Shown: positions 44,201 to 50,070, counted from the first letter of the stretch. The stretch: 64,000 nt of DNA from Heligmosomoides polygyrus polygyrus (GCA_947396885.1 OX377202.1:106266198-106330197); one strand, 5' to 3'. Numbers and translations are program-made. Notes: generated by a model from the sequence alone, not told the origin.

Positions 44201-46815
44201 GAGAAACGGATAATGTACGACAACAGGCGACGATCGGCACAGTGGGTGGACAGCGATGAGAGCCCCAAGGTTTTTGCGAAGCCGGAATTGCACCAAAAGA
44301 AAGTAATGGTGATAGTATGGTGGTGTTCGCTGGGAAATATTCACCACAGCTTCCTCCCTCCCGGTGAATCCATCACGGCAGACAAGTACTGCATTGAAAT
44401 TGAAGAAATGATGAAAAGTTGAAGGATATCCGGCCGGCCTTGGTAAACCGAAGGCGAGTTCTCCTTCTGCACGACAATGCTCGCCCCCATGTAGCACGAA
44501 TGACGTTGCAGAAATTGAATGAGCTGAGCATTGAAGCTCTACCACATCCTCCGTTTTCTCCCGACCTCTCCCCAACAGACTACCATTTCTTCAAGCATCT
44601 TGGCGACTTCTTGGTAGGGAAAATATTCAAATACCAACGGGATGCCGAAAGTGCCTTCGAAGATTTCGTCAATTCCAGAACTTCTGATTTTTATGCTACT
44701 GGGATAAAAAGCTCGTGTCACGTTGGCAAAGATGTGTGGAATCAGAGGGTTTTTATTTCGATTAATAAACTTGCCTACAAGCCGAGATATTAACTGTTTA
44801 AATTTACAGTGGTTCAGTGCCATTTATTTCGTTACAACCTAATATTTTATTTGTTGATTTACTTTGTTGTTTTATTATTTGTTTTTGTGCTTGTTTTTAT
44901 TATTTAATTTACATGTTGTTTTGAGTTTGCTTCTGTTATTTATCTTACCTGTTGTTCTATTATGTTGTTTCATTACTTGGATTAAAGAGGAGGAGGGCGG
45001 CTACATTTTAGTGCGAAAAAAGAGATTCAGCACTCGTTCAAGGCGTCGCGATTTTTATTCGATTGATAGCAAAATTTCCGTTCGCCTGGAGTTTGATACC
45101 TATTAGCGATACGACAAAAACAGCTGTAAAGAACACACATATCCTCACTTTGATGCTTCACTTTAACAGCATATACACAATCATTCAAATAAAAATAGCG
45201 ACGAACTTTTCGAGTGCATGGCACGATCTGATCTTTCAGTGCACTAAATTACTATTTTTTCTTTAAAAAGTAAAAATTTTATGAAATTATTACACTTACT
45301 GGGGCAAGTGAACTAAAAAGTTTCAAAGAAAATTATACCAAATTTTCCCAAAAAACCATCTTATTGAGTCTGTAGTTTAACCAGCAAGAAGTTCGTATCG
45401 ATTTGGAAGTCGTCCGGTTTGGTTTCAAAAGTTTTAGGCTAGCTTAAAAGTGTCCAATTTGGTTTGAAAATGTCCAGTTTGGCGAGAAAATAGTATATAA
45501 GGAGGTTAGTCAGCGTCCCTGGTTTTCGATCAATATTATTGACACTTGTCGTCACATCAAGAAGGCGACAGAAGCGACATCGCTTTCATCTACCGCGTGC
45601 CAGAGTAGCCCAGCGGATCTTTCCCGCGCAGATCCACCAATCGATGTGATCGATACCATACGTTTTTAATCGATATTACCGATTCTTGGACAGAATTGCG
45701 TTTGGGTGGGAATCGTGTGGCTGTGTCGAGCGACAGAAGAAAGACTTCACAACAAGCGAACGTTACCGTCCAACAAGCACGTCGATATTATCGATTTTCA
45801 ATCGATATAGCTATTATCGACTTTCAATTGATATCGCCAAACTTCTTCAGAATAGGTCCTTCTGGTGAAAATCGCGTGAATATGGATAGGTTTTGCAACA
45901 AGTAATCGGTATCGATCGTCGACCAATTGATATCGATCAATACGACAGGTTTTTAGAGCGATATCGCCACTCTTTGGTCAGAACTGCCTGTTTGGAATGG
46001 GAATCATGTGGCTGTGCTGAAGAATAGGAAAAAATTTCACAACACGTGGACGTTATCTATCAACCCATCGATATTATCGATTTTCGATCGATATTTAATC
46101 GGTATTGCCAATTTCGTTCAGAACAGCTCGTTTTACATGAAATCTAGTGACTGTCGGCTGACAGATAGAGCTCGCAACATGTTTTCGTTGTCGATTGACT
46201 AATCGATATTGGTTGATCCGTTGACCGTTCGATGTAGAAATCGAGTGGATGTCTTGAACGGTGGTCAGGCTTCACAGCGTACGTCTCACGCGGAATTTGT
46301 ACATTATTCACTGAACAACTATCTATATCGATTAGATGGCGCATTCGATCGATATTGGTAACTTCTTTCGCCACCCCGCGTCCGAAATATAAACACCGGC
46401 CCTGCTTATACTCCATTTGCCGGCGCATCATAACAAGAACCAATATCGATTAGCCTGCGCGGCCTAATCGATATTTGTAACTCCCTTATATGACGCACCG
46501 CGCAGGGAACGGAGTATAAACTGTGTCAAAGTTCCTAAAGTCGTAATGACCTCTTGCTGACAGAACTAATGCAACAATGGACCGCCAATAAAGGACACTC
46601 TCCTCTCCTATTGCAGGCTCGACAACGCCCAGCGGTCTAGAATCACCGACAACAGAGCCAGAACTGCAGGTACGTATCCTAGCCATCCTATCTCACGTCA
46701 TTTCTCCATCGTTCCTATTCAGATAACCTCGTCAGCGTCTCAATCTCAACTTCAACTCTTCAGCTATTGGCCACTTCTAGGAATCTTTTACACTATCACT
46801 GTACTCAGCACCTAG
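11177..46815 (+). CDS. Secreted proline-rich, cysteine-containing protein (24-exon gene, family unknown)
   Basis: Twenty-four exons join in phase into 971 codons plus TAG: 11177-11234, 12889-13097, 13155-13284, 13336-14302, 16691-16735, 17077-17109, 21151-21183, 21245-21280, 21445-21471, 25077-25143, 25256-25317, 36517-36590, 36663-36755, 38731-38773, 39687-39774, 39924-39952, 40122-40200, 41807-41879, 41958-42044, 42100-42163, 42215-42600, 42697-42783, 46617-46669, 46723-46815. Every border is GT-AG and the total length divides by three. The protein has a signal peptide (MKATTVLTVVSLLSAYVGV), a Cys cluster (QCRKCNCC, CCECGSC), about 300 residues of polyproline/Tyr repeats, then a Cys-spaced region (SCCFVTAQ, FCDCKQS, SCCAVYIRPSYL) and a Ser/Thr/Gln-rich tail. 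The C-terminus is hydrophobic (YWPLLGIFYTITVLST), perhaps a GPI signal. A cuticle or extracellular-matrix role is only a guess. The frame of exons 7-9 is the weakest part. I recognise no family. Confidence 0.68.
11235..12888. other. Intron 1 with recurring GCCAGAGTGGCCCAGTGG units
   Basis: Contains diverged units of a 30-nt motif (GTGCCAGAGTGGCCCAGTGG at about 11476, related copies near 11760 and 11987). Further copies sit in the last large intron of the same gene (42903-42966, about 45598). No coding exon seen. Confidence 0.5.
12889..14302 (+). CDS. Exons 2-4: Pro-rich block with Cys cluster
   Basis: 12889-13097 encodes PVGPVGPVGPIGPIVPP and further Pro-rich sequence. 13155-13284 gives MQCRKCNCCALRGGG. 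13336-14302 gives VCCECGSCEG followed by about 290 residues dominated by PPPPPP, interrupted by Tyr (TYATPP, AYARPP and AYVRPP repeats). The donor GTCAGC at 14303 continues in phase to 16691. If unspliced, the frame stops at 14340-14342. Antisense open frames here are shadows of the CCT/CCA/CCG repeats. Confidence 0.8.
14353..14358 (+). terminator. Possible early poly(A) signal
   Basis: AATAAA 10 nt after an in-frame TGA (14340-14342) reached when the donor at 14303 is not used. This would give a 467-residue short form ending SACCRLDCTDQR. Confidence 0.4.
14530..15760. repeat. Clustered ATCAATAATTTATCGATTAG units
   Basis: About a dozen diverged copies of AAAATCAATAATTTATCGATTAG spaced 50-130 bp apart in an intron of the 24-exon gene. 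Each unit is itself partly self-complementary. There is no fixed period, so it is a cluster rather than a strict tandem array. Confidence 0.6.
16224..16655. repeat. Tandem duplication, ~214-bp unit
   Basis: The unit starting GCTGCCCACATTCGCGACATG at 16224 recurs from 16438 (GCTGCCTACGTTCGCGACATG). Shared phrases are CAAAATATTCACTA, GACCCAAATAGAAA/GTCCCAAATAGAAA and CCAATTAGGAAAACG. It ends just before exon 5. Confidence 0.65.
16691..17109 (+). CDS. Micro-exons 5 and 6 (Pro-rich)
   Basis: 16691-16735 (45 nt) and 17077-17109 (33 nt), each a multiple of three, beginning with C and ending in TG before GT. In phase with exon 4 they read VVPSNPPPFVPPPL and IPPPLVIPNI, continuing the proline-rich theme. 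This is the main reason for linking the downstream exons to the first four. Confidence 0.65.
17896..17924. repeat. Short ACAG-type microsatellite
   Basis: Imperfect CAGA/GACA repeats. Just downstream (about 17978-18062) lies a diverged tail fragment of the family C SINE. Confidence 0.6.
18210..18338. mobile_element. PIF/Harbinger-like MITE, copy 3
   Basis: 129 bp, ends GCCCTAGTTTATACCTGCG and inverse, TAA duplicated on both sides (18207-18209, 18339-18341). Core carries GATATCGATTTTTCGCGTCG. Same subfamily as 989-1110. It is embedded in the AT-rich dispersed repeat spanning about 18160-18720. Confidence 0.7.
18890..19075. repeat. GGATCC/ATTCGGA foldback-type repeat
   Basis: GATTCGGACAGG, GGATGATTCAGAT and related phrases match the repeats at 10.2-10.8 and 40.3-40.65 kb. 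No coding content. Confidence 0.45.
19203..20590. mobile_element. Non-autonomous TA-inserting TIR element, 1388 bp
   Basis: Ends CAGCGTGTCTCAAAAAAAG and (inverse right) CAGAGTGTCTCAAAAAAATG, followed on both sides by related subterminal CTTTGAAAGGTG sequence. TA at 19201-19202 and 20591-20592. No transposase is recognisable. An inner inverted structure repeats the phrase TCGATTGATTGTGCTTCGC. A PIF-like MITE (19480-19613) is nested in it. Relatives lie at about 26840-27823 and 60445-63105. Confidence 0.65.
19480..19613. mobile_element. PIF/Harbinger-like MITE, copy 4, nested
   Basis: 134 bp, GGCCCCGTTTATACTTCGTC at the left and a slightly diverged inverse at the right, TAA duplicated at 19477-19479 and 19614-19616. 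It is inserted into the 19203-20590 element, so it is younger. Confidence 0.75.
20598..20902 (+). mobile_element. tRNA-derived SINE, family C, copy 1
   Basis: Box A-like GAGTGTAGCGCAGTCGGAGG and box B-like GGTTCCTGGTTCGGATTTT, a roughly 200-bp body with CGCCTCCACGACATTCCGTA, and a TTTATCC-repeat 3' end. Other copies are at 47395-47702 (+), 48767-49059 (-) and 50249-50465 (-). Confidence 0.7.
21151..21471 (+). CDS. Micro-exons 7-9, frame unsettled
   Basis: Three segments with AG/GT borders: 21151-21183 (33 nt), 21245-21280 (36) and 21445-21471 (27). Each is a multiple of three, starts with C and ends TG. In the phase set by exon 6 they read KRAVGRLRTR, VPSQEPHGRAS and ARVESTGE. In the other open phase they read NAQSVAFELD, FHLRNPTDEHP and HELKVPAS, which look more protein-like and use more C/G-ending codons. 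That choice would require two unseen exons to restore phase. Confidence 0.5.
21524..21606. repeat. Hairpin around TTCACCTGAAGTTCAC
   Basis: CTTCACCTGAAGTTC is mirrored by GAACTTCAGGTGAAG within about 80 bp, intronic. The following stretch to about 22160 repeats GGTGAA/TTCACC phrases and holds a 17-nt G run near 21823. No gene recognised. Confidence 0.55.
22230..22760. repeat. Foldback repeat with GATCAGCACCC / TACCGTAA units, copy 1
   Basis: GTACTTTCGGGACTCCAGAGG at about 22330 is mirrored near 22722 (CCTCTGGATTCCCGAAAGTAC). Inner units are TTCGTGATCAGCACCCTAAA and GGCGAAGTTTGGGCG. Larger copy at 37018-37950. Confidence 0.65.
22761..23494. other. Intronic, nothing recognised
   Basis: A few diverged motifs and no exon-like segment. 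Short open frames lack splice context. Confidence 0.4.
23495..23563 (+). mobile_element. tRNA-like (SINE head) segment
   Basis: TAGCGCAGTGGATTAGTTC resembles box A and GAGAGTTTGAGTCCCGGCT resembles box B. The acceptor stem does not pair, so it is more likely a SINE or tRNA relic than a functional tRNA. Confidence 0.35.
23590..25010. repeat. Degenerate long foldback
   Basis: TTTTCAGTGAAAGTTTTTTG near 23620 faces an inverse copy (AAAAAACTTTCATTAAAATT) near 24970, with further mirrored T-rich stretches inside. AT-rich, no recognisable protein. It ends about 65 bp before exon 10 of the 24-exon gene. Confidence 0.45.
25077..25317 (+). CDS. Exons 10-11 of the 24-exon gene
   Basis: 25077-25143 reads DPSSYSSDTSMDAANAYAQ; 25256-25317 follows in phase as YATALHEYGLPGAGVVSQTT. 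The junction gives AQYSQ-YATAL, and the last two bases GC join the A at 36517 to give Ala before SSCCFV. Codon choice is typical for coding sequence. Confidence 0.68.
25482..26050 (+). pseudogene. Penelope-like element, C-terminal GIY-YIG fragment
   Basis: The plus-strand frame 25482-25823 carries LVRNRLYDRSC, CVVCPYARSGDC and the endonuclease core GVVYQL...ELYIGETG. After a frame break the tail resumes at about 25913 as RGAFWIRECKPTMNNRNECI and stops near 26047. Residue order matches the intact copy at 54603-56066 (NRLYDRTC, CVVCPGG, EYIGETG, AFWIYSRG). 5'-truncated: no reverse transcriptase part is present. Lies in the 11-kb intron between exons 11 and 12 of the large gene. Confidence 0.8.
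26390..26770. repeat. Dispersed repeat, copy 1
   Basis: TTTACTCTTTGCCACGCGG, TTTCCTTAATTGA and GAATTGCATCGAATACT also occur in the same order at about 31110-31275. No coding function inferred. Confidence 0.55.
26840..27823. mobile_element. Relative of the 1388-bp TIR element
   Basis: Shares TCGATTGATTGTGCTTCGC-type phrases, ends at the right with TTTTGGGACACCCTG followed by TA (27824-27825), and contains the CTTTCAAACAGTGCATTCA subterminal sequence. The left end is unclear. Confidence 0.5.
27824..28270 (-). pseudogene. Gag-like zinc-knuckle fragment (BEL/Pao-type retroelement)
   Basis: The minus-strand open frame reads two Cys/His clusters, CVICFTKGHHYYDLC and CHHCGATGHHPAIC, then a charged coiled-coil-like stretch with EEEREVRIAKMEV. 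Paired knuckles of this kind occur in nematode BEL/Pao gag proteins. No protease, RT or integrase follows. The frame runs slightly into the TIR element on its left. Confidence 0.5.
28271..31090 (-). repeat. Degenerate LTR-retroelement region (gag relics) and GC-rich sequence
   Basis: Minus-strand scraps look like gag (ETLHLPEAHYIDLRAIEHIE at about 29160-29270, LFASIRDMKADCVSEE at about 29440-29490), with many stops between. The interval 29850-30450 is GC rich, with CAGCGGGAGCGG repeated near 30240-30280. Boundaries and LTRs could not be fixed. Confidence 0.35.
31091..31290. repeat. Dispersed repeat, copy 2
   Basis: Same order of phrases as 26390-26770 (TTTACTCTTTGCCACGCGG ... GAATTGCATCGAATACTAC). 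Confidence 0.55.
31430..31945 (+). pseudogene. DDE transposase C-terminal fragment (Tc1/IS630-like)
   Basis: Reads LVMDNARIHKADNL and LRFLSPYSYMLNPPENFFFK, the second Asp and the terminal acidic residue region of a DDE_3-type endonuclease. It continues after a frame break as EERVRSVSQQDCAKYVLHMM to a TGA near 31945. No N-terminal DNA-binding part and no clear terminal repeats. Confidence 0.65.
32066..32160 (+). mobile_element. tRNA-derived SINE, family E, copy 1
   Basis: GGTTGGCCGAGTGGATAGTG (box A) and a box B-like GGATTGGGTCCAGACC. Inverted partner at 32505-32612. Confidence 0.5.
32505..32612 (-). mobile_element. tRNA-derived SINE, family E, copy 2
   Basis: Minus-strand GGTTGGCCGAGTGGGTAGTG with GGTTCGGATCCAGACCTGC, then CTGCAGTGGTTTTG, shared with copy 1 (ctgcagtggttttgcat). 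Confidence 0.5.
33000..33430. mobile_element. Head-out inverted pair of tRNA-derived SINEs, family F
   Basis: Plus copy: GTTGCCGTAGTGGATAGTG with CGTGGGTTCGATTCCCCAA at about 33018-33082. Minus copy: GGTGTAGTGGGTAGTGTTG at about 33345-33425. Both continue inward with the same 3' body (GCGATTTATC..., CCCTTTATCCCCATTTC), so the pair is a roughly 430-bp foldback. Confidence 0.55.
33693..34750. mobile_element. Non-autonomous mariner-type element with long inverted ends, 1058 bp
   Basis: Left end TTAGATTGACCCATAAGTCC, right end (inverse) TTAGGTTGTCCTATAAGTCC, both continuing CCCGCCGTTTT. TA flanks both sides (33691-33692, 34751-34752). Ends resemble the two mariners here. No transposase; the interior has repeated inverted blocks (GAATATGTGTCGCGTTTATT and its inverse). 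Confidence 0.7.
34823..36402 (-). mobile_element. Tc3-like transposon, ~1580 bp
   Basis: Ends CAGTGCGTTTCAAAAGTATG and an inverse copy at 36373-36402, with TA before the left end (34821-34822); the base pair after the right end is CA, so that duplication has decayed. A second copy of GTTTCAAAAGTATGTAGCCAC lies about 170 bp inside each end (about 35005 and 36208), the double-site layout known from Tc3. It lies between exons 11 and 12 of the large gene. Confidence 0.85.
35050..36096 (-). pseudogene. Tc3-like transposase, frameshifted
   Basis: N-terminal helix-turn-helix from 36096 (IRALKDAGLTNRAIARQLGR). The second DNA-binding part is in another frame (PGRPRVISSRNRRRI, VNQVRAETGLSASRTTICR), then the catalytic domain 35050-35649. 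All three catalytic acids are visible: Asp in ILGDDKKFNLDG, Asp in LQQDCAALHVSK, Glu in CNPMENMWAIL. Frame breaks near 35990 and 35655 make it inactive as it stands. DDE triad order and WPACS...NP fit the Tc1/Tc3 family. Confidence 0.85.
36517..36755 (+). CDS. Exons 12-13 of the 24-exon gene
   Basis: 36517-36590 reads SSCCFVTAQGTQASIFCDCK; 36663-36755 reads DEQSIQADNTCSWEISDLST and ends in LPS before GTAAGG. Six Cys within about 55 residues. The donor GTAACT at 36591 rather than GTGAGT at 36584 keeps the phase. Confidence 0.68.
37018..37950. repeat. Large foldback with TACGGTAGG units, copy 2
   Basis: About 930 bp. CGTACTTTCGGGACTCCAGA at 37029 is mirrored by CTGGAGTCCCGAAAGCACAA near 37920. 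Inside are mirrored units GGTGCTGATCACGAAT, TACGGTAGGTTACGGTAGG and GGCGAAGTTTGGGCG. No coding content. Intronic. Confidence 0.75.
37951..38730 (+). other. Unidentified degenerate coding-like sequence
   Basis: Short open stretches read like a broken protein (LLSTSQQRSLVRRLLDKALS near 38000-38060; LRCLLPRWAADSFDSEAIAT near 38260-38310) but shift frame and contain stops. I cannot name a family; a retroelement remnant is the simplest guess. Confidence 0.3.
38731..38773 (+). CDS. Exon 14 of the 24-exon gene
   Basis: 43 nt between TCTTTAG and GTTAGT. In phase it reads HHFSIQPPGTVPV, linking LPS-A to V-CAFRKVCF. Confidence 0.55.
38811..39152. mobile_element. PIF/Harbinger-like MITE, long copy
   Basis: 342 bp, ends AGGCTCGTGCACAGTTC and inverse, TAA on both sides (38808-38810, 39153-39155). 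GC-rich core with repeated CAGCGCAGTGAA and CACCGCGCGGTG. Antisense and sense open frames here are by-products of this core. Confidence 0.65.
39687..40200 (+). CDS. Exons 15-17 of the 24-exon gene
   Basis: 39687-39774 reads AFRKVCFSFPYVSHDEQQSA and on to PSVAE; 39924-39952 reads SAPETTVWE; 40122-40200 reads PSCCAVYIRPSYLTIACGCK. Phases 2-0, 0-2 and 2-0 chain without a gap. Confidence 0.7.
40318..40700. repeat. GGATCC/ATTCGGATAA repeat
   Basis: Same type as 10.2-10.8 and 18.9-19.1 kb: TTCGGATAATTCGGATCC, GATTCAGATAAC and inverse phrases. No coding content. Confidence 0.45.
40835..40994. mobile_element. PIF/Harbinger-like MITE with CCCGCGGGAG arms
   Basis: 160 bp, arms TTATACTCCCGCGGGAGCAT and inverse, outer ends GGCCTGAG and AAATGCC, ATA flanking both sides. 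GC-rich centre. Confidence 0.65.
41087..41500. repeat. Long foldback, ~410 bp
   Basis: CATATCTTTTGGCCTTTGGG at the left is mirrored by CCCAAAGACCAAAAGATACG at the right; the centre has GATTCGATGAGCTATATTC and its inverse. Intronic, non-coding. Confidence 0.7.
41807..42783 (+). CDS. Exons 18-22 of the 24-exon gene
   Basis: 41807-41879 (SEALLIDDLTSCTVIKPQ), 41958-42044 (Lys-rich, KKGLKTRAVSGKNNTTSKR), 42100-42163 (NTVAYSAPISCEKALQDRII), 42215-42600 (Ser/Gln/Tyr-rich, including WQYPPPASDTGTAANDFSYY) and 42697-42783 (TLQTPIVKIAGTMPLAPSVL). The 386-nt exon 21 is the longest after the proline block and the firmest anchor of the C-terminal half. Exon 19 is the least certain of this group. Confidence 0.72.
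42903..42966. repeat. Hairpin, 23-bp stem with one mismatch
   Basis: CGTGCCAAAGTAGCCCAGTG and, after an 18-nt loop, the inverse strand with a single difference. Each arm is a copy of the GCCAGAGTAGCCCAGTGG unit also found in intron 1 and at about 45598. A precursor-RNA role is only a possibility. Confidence 0.6.
43564..44842 (+). mobile_element. Second mariner transposon, 1279 bp
   Basis: Ends TTAGGTTGTAACGAATTAAA and (inverse right) TTAGGTTGTAACGAAATAAA, TA on both sides (43562-43563, 44843-44844). Lies in the last large intron of the 24-exon gene in the same orientation as the gene. Confidence 0.9.
43749..44793 (+). pseudogene. Mariner transposase in three frames
   Basis: Starts MDRRVIRGIYLYEFKLGT. 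Frames change near 43970 and 44420. The hallmark WEPHEL is present, and the catalytic Asp residues appear intact in TCDEKRIMYDN, LLHDNARPH and FSPDLSPTDYHFF. It ends NKLAYKPRY at TAA 44791-44793. Two frameshifts are the only gross lesions, so this copy is younger or better preserved than the one at 1956-3234. Confidence 0.88.
44850..45560. repeat. AT-rich dispersed repeat with foldback core
   Basis: Contains TTTTTATTCGATTGATAGC mirrored by ATTCAAATAAAAATAGC and GTCCAATTTGGTTTG phrases, as at 8.6-9.7 and 60.0-60.4 kb. TTATTTG runs precede it on both sides of the mariner (43480-43560). Confidence 0.5.
45640..46500. repeat. ATCGATATCGATTA repeat block
   Basis: Dense diverged copies of ATCGATATTATCGATTTTC and similar, intronic. 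The piece 46398-46524 has MITE-like ends (CTTATACTCC / GGAGTATAAACTG). Confidence 0.55.
46617..46815 (+). CDS. Exons 23-24: C-terminus of the 24-exon gene
   Basis: 46617-46669 reads STTPSGLESPTTEPELQ; 46723-46815 reads ITSSASQSQLQLF then YWPLLGIFYTITVLST and TAG. The hydrophobic end directly before the stop, preceded by small residues, is what a GPI-attachment signal looks like; a short membrane tail is the alternative. Confidence 0.68.
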
Positions 46816-47028
46816 GCATATCATAGCATCTATATAGTGAACATACGTAATTAGGTGGATACTTAAATCTCGGACATTTTCATATTTGGGGACATACACT
46901 TCCGCAGGTCTCAACCAGACAACCAGCAGCATTATTCTATCAGCGATATTCTCGTGCATTGTGATACGGTAATTACGGTAACTTATTATTTTATTAACTC
47001 ATTATTTTGTTATCATATGTCTAACGAA

Positions 47029-47034
47029 ATAAAT
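47029..47034 (+). terminator. Poly(A) signal of the 24-exon gene
   Basis: AATAAA 214 nt after the TAG, with more AATAAA at about 47045-47055. Confidence 0.5.
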
Positions 47035-47394
47035 ATTATTTCGAATAAATAAATAAATTTTATAAATATGTACCCCGTTTTCATATGAAAAGATGTACCA
47101 GCACGAATAACGATAGCACACGAACACAATTACTCCTCGATCTCCAGTAAACTCCGCCTACCATTAGAAGAGTAGAAACCCTACTTCCTCCGAACCACGC
47201 TAGGAGACACAAAGAAGCGAAAGGGTGGTCCCGAAGCGGAAGAAGTGACGCTGACTGTATTACCTATGTCCATCTTTCCCAGAACATCGCCAAATTATGT
47301 AGGTAGAATGAAATGACTACCACCTGGCGCTTACCTGTTCAATGCAGAGAGTACGATCAATATATAAAATTAAAACGATTAATACATGTATAAT

Positions 47395-47702
47395 GGGCGC
47401 GTGTAGCGCAGTCGGAGGAGGCGCCGGCTGTCATGTGCACCCGATACCAGGTTCCTGGTTCGGATTTCCCGCCCAGGCCAACCAAGCCCTCCATCCCTCT
47501 GGGGTCGGTGGATTGGTACCAGACTTGTCTGGGAAGGATAGAGCGCTGACTTCTTCATCGGCTGGACACCGCAAGTCATTGTAAGGCCAAATACGCATTC
47601 ATATCGCCTCCACGACATTCCGTAGAAGTAGGACGCGTGGCGCATTCCAAAAGGGGTTGAGTAACGCCGTCCTTTATCCTTTATTTTTTTTATCCTTTAA
47701 TA
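47395..47702 (+). mobile_element. tRNA-derived SINE, family C, copy 2
   Basis: Full-length copy: GCGCGTGTAGCGCAGTCGG, GGTTCCTGGTTCGGATTTCC, CGCCTCCACGACATTCCGTA and a CCTTTATCCTTT tail. It is the best preserved of the family here. Confidence 0.75.
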
Positions 47703-47898
47703 CATGTATAACATGGCACTTTTGTGCCATCTCGCCTCTAGAGGTCAGGAGAGGTCGGAAAAATTGCCCAACCTTCGCCCAGGGGGTAATTTGGAGTGCT
47801 GATCCTCCGCTTTTGGCCTCTGTGTTCGACAAAATTCCGCCGATGATTTACAGTGAGATTGATGTTGAAATCCTTACGCAGAGCGACTATGTGTACAC

Positions 47899-49332
47899 CA
47901 GGGGTGCACACAAAATCTTGTGCGTTAAATATTTTTAACGAAATTTCTTAACGGAACATTTTTGTAAAATTTCCGGTAAATCGTTAGATTTCGTTAAAAA
48001 AACACAATTAGCTGTAAACCATTATTTCAAGTGAAAAATCAAACAAAACCTTTGGGTTTCAACTTCAAGAGGTCAGCAGCTAAGTTCAAGGAATGTAGTC
48101 CAACACTGCAATTCAGATAAACAATTCAACATAGAAAAATAAACAAGCCTTCAACAACAAATTATCTACAGGGCTTGAAATAAAAACAGCTGAGGAATTT
48201 TCACTGAAGATGATCACTGACAACGCATCTTAAAATGTGAGATCAGGCAGAACCCGGAGTCCATTGTGTGGCTGTTCTACCAGCATGTACATATAATCTT
48301 GGGGCGGGACCCAGCCCATTAGGTACAGAAAGAACTAATAAAAAAGACAATTGAAAGCCTATCAGTGGGATGTTAACACGTTGTCGGACGAACGATTTTT
48401 GAGCGCCTGGTGCGCGGGACCAATCCATTGCAACGTCGGGACCGTGACATCATGTCACAAGGTCCGACGCTGCCGCGAGGTGTGACACGTTGTCAATGTT
48501 GTTAACGTTCAGGAAAAGTAGCTCTCCAAATTTTTTTGCTGGTGTTTTTCAAAAAATCATTTAAAATAACTCCAACGTCCGAAAACGTCGTCTCCGCCTC
48601 AACTGTTCCAGGTGGCGAGCAAAAGTATTCTGGGATAAGCAACGCCAGGCGAGGATAGGCATATCTTACGAGGAGATTAGACAAGCATCTTTGTGGATTC
48701 GTTGACGTGCTTGTGGGTTCGAAGAGGAAATTTCTAGCTCCGAAATGCATAAGAGGATACGGGCGAAGGACAGCGTTATTCAGTCTCTTTTGGGAAGCGC
48801 CACGCATTCCGCTTCTATGGGATATCGTGGAGGCAATTTGAATGCGTGTTTGGCCGTACACATGCCTTGCGGTAGCCAGCCGATAAAGAATTCAGCGCTT
48901 TATCCCTCCCAGACAAGTATGGTGCCAATTCTCCGACATCGGAGGGATGGAGGGCTTGGTTGGCTCGAGGGGAAAATCCGAACACTGAAAATAGTATCAG
49001 GTACACGCGACAGCAAGCACCTCTTCCGATTGCGCTGCACGCACCCCACGAAATGCATTGTTTCCAAAAATTCAAAACAAAAAGATGGAAGCATAAAAAT
49101 ATTCTTGCCGACTTTATTATTTTTTTCAGGAACAGTCCTATTCGGGAGGATGAGACCTGCAAAATTAGTGAAGATTGAGGGCGAATGTGGGAAACTCACT
49201 GAGAAAAACGTCCGTTAAAAATTCCGTTAAATTTCTAAAAATTTCCGCTAAGTCGTTAAGCCAGATGTTAACGAAAAATGCCGTTAATTCGTTAAATTCG
49301 TTAAACCGCTAACCGTTAAATGTGCACACCTG
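47899..49332. mobile_element. hAT-like non-autonomous element, 1434 bp
   Basis: Ends CAGGGGTGCACA and TGTGCACACCTG (hAT-type CAGxGGTG). Flanks GTGTACAC (47891-47898) and GTGCACAC (49333-49340) are an 8-bp target duplication with one change, the hAT length. Subterminal regions repeat CGTTAAAT/ATTTAACG. No transposase; a family C SINE is nested inside. Confidence 0.75.
48767..49059 (-). mobile_element. tRNA-derived SINE, family C, copy 3
   Basis: Minus-strand copy inside the hAT-like element: inverse of the AGCGCAATCGGAAGAGG head and of the CGCCACGCATTCCGCTTC region. Confidence 0.65.
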
Positions 49333-49944
49333 GTGCACACCAGCAGCTACAAAGATGTATAAGATGTCAGAATCGTGATCACCCCCTTCCCCCCCCCCCT
49401 CCCCCCACCTAACAGATAGCCACCATAAACAATGTTTGACTGAATTCGGTAACTATAACCTCGACAAGTTTAGTCCGCTGTACCTACCGTACTCCACTGT
49501 AATGCCAAAGATTGATGTCTTCGCGATCAGCACCCCAGATAACCCCATAGACGAAGTTGGGCGAAATTGCTGATCATGACCCGACAGCCTTAGTCACCCG
49601 TACCTACCGTAACCTAATGTAATCAGCCGAAATTTCAAAAATGAATGTAAGGCTCAGGACGAGCACCCCAGACAATCCTCCTGGGCGAAGCTTGGACGAG
49701 ATTTTTTCGACCTCTGGAGTCGTGAAAGTACAATAATGGGATCTATCCTAGACCGGAGCAGGGCACATAATTTAAAAGTACGTAACAGAATGAATTGAGA
49801 CTTACCGAGCGGCTCCTGGGGAATAAGATGAAACCTAAAACAACCCAAAAATCGAAAAAATAAACAAAAAATAAAAAATCGCCGCGTTTTACAACCGACT
49901 CGGCGGGCAAAGAGCGACGCAATGGAGGCACGCCACGTACCTAC

Positions 49945-50070
49945 CGCCGGCTGACATGTTATAACCAGAATCTAACATGGTGAGGAGGGCGCATGAAGCC
50001 GACGCCGCGTGCTGACCGCGGCCTGACATGTTATAACTAATACCTAACATGGTGAGGAGGGCACATAACT
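49945..50070. repeat. Two-copy tandem repeat, ~74-bp period
   Basis: CTGACATGTTATAACCAGAA... and CTGACATGTTATAACTAATA..., each followed by CTAACATGGTGAGGAGGGC. The rest of 49741-50240 shows nothing recognisable. Confidence 0.6.

Larger units (their letters stand above)
47740..49740. repeat. GATCAGCACC/TACCGTAA foldback, copy 3, split by a hAT-like element
   Basis: GAGGTCAGGAGAGGTCGGAA and CTTCGCCCAGGGGG at the left, and GATCAGCACCCCAGATAACC, CCGTACCTACCGTAACCTA and TTTCGACCTCTGGAGTCG at the right, are the two sides of the same repeat as 37018-37950. The middle (47899-49332) is a separate insertion. Confidence 0.6.
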
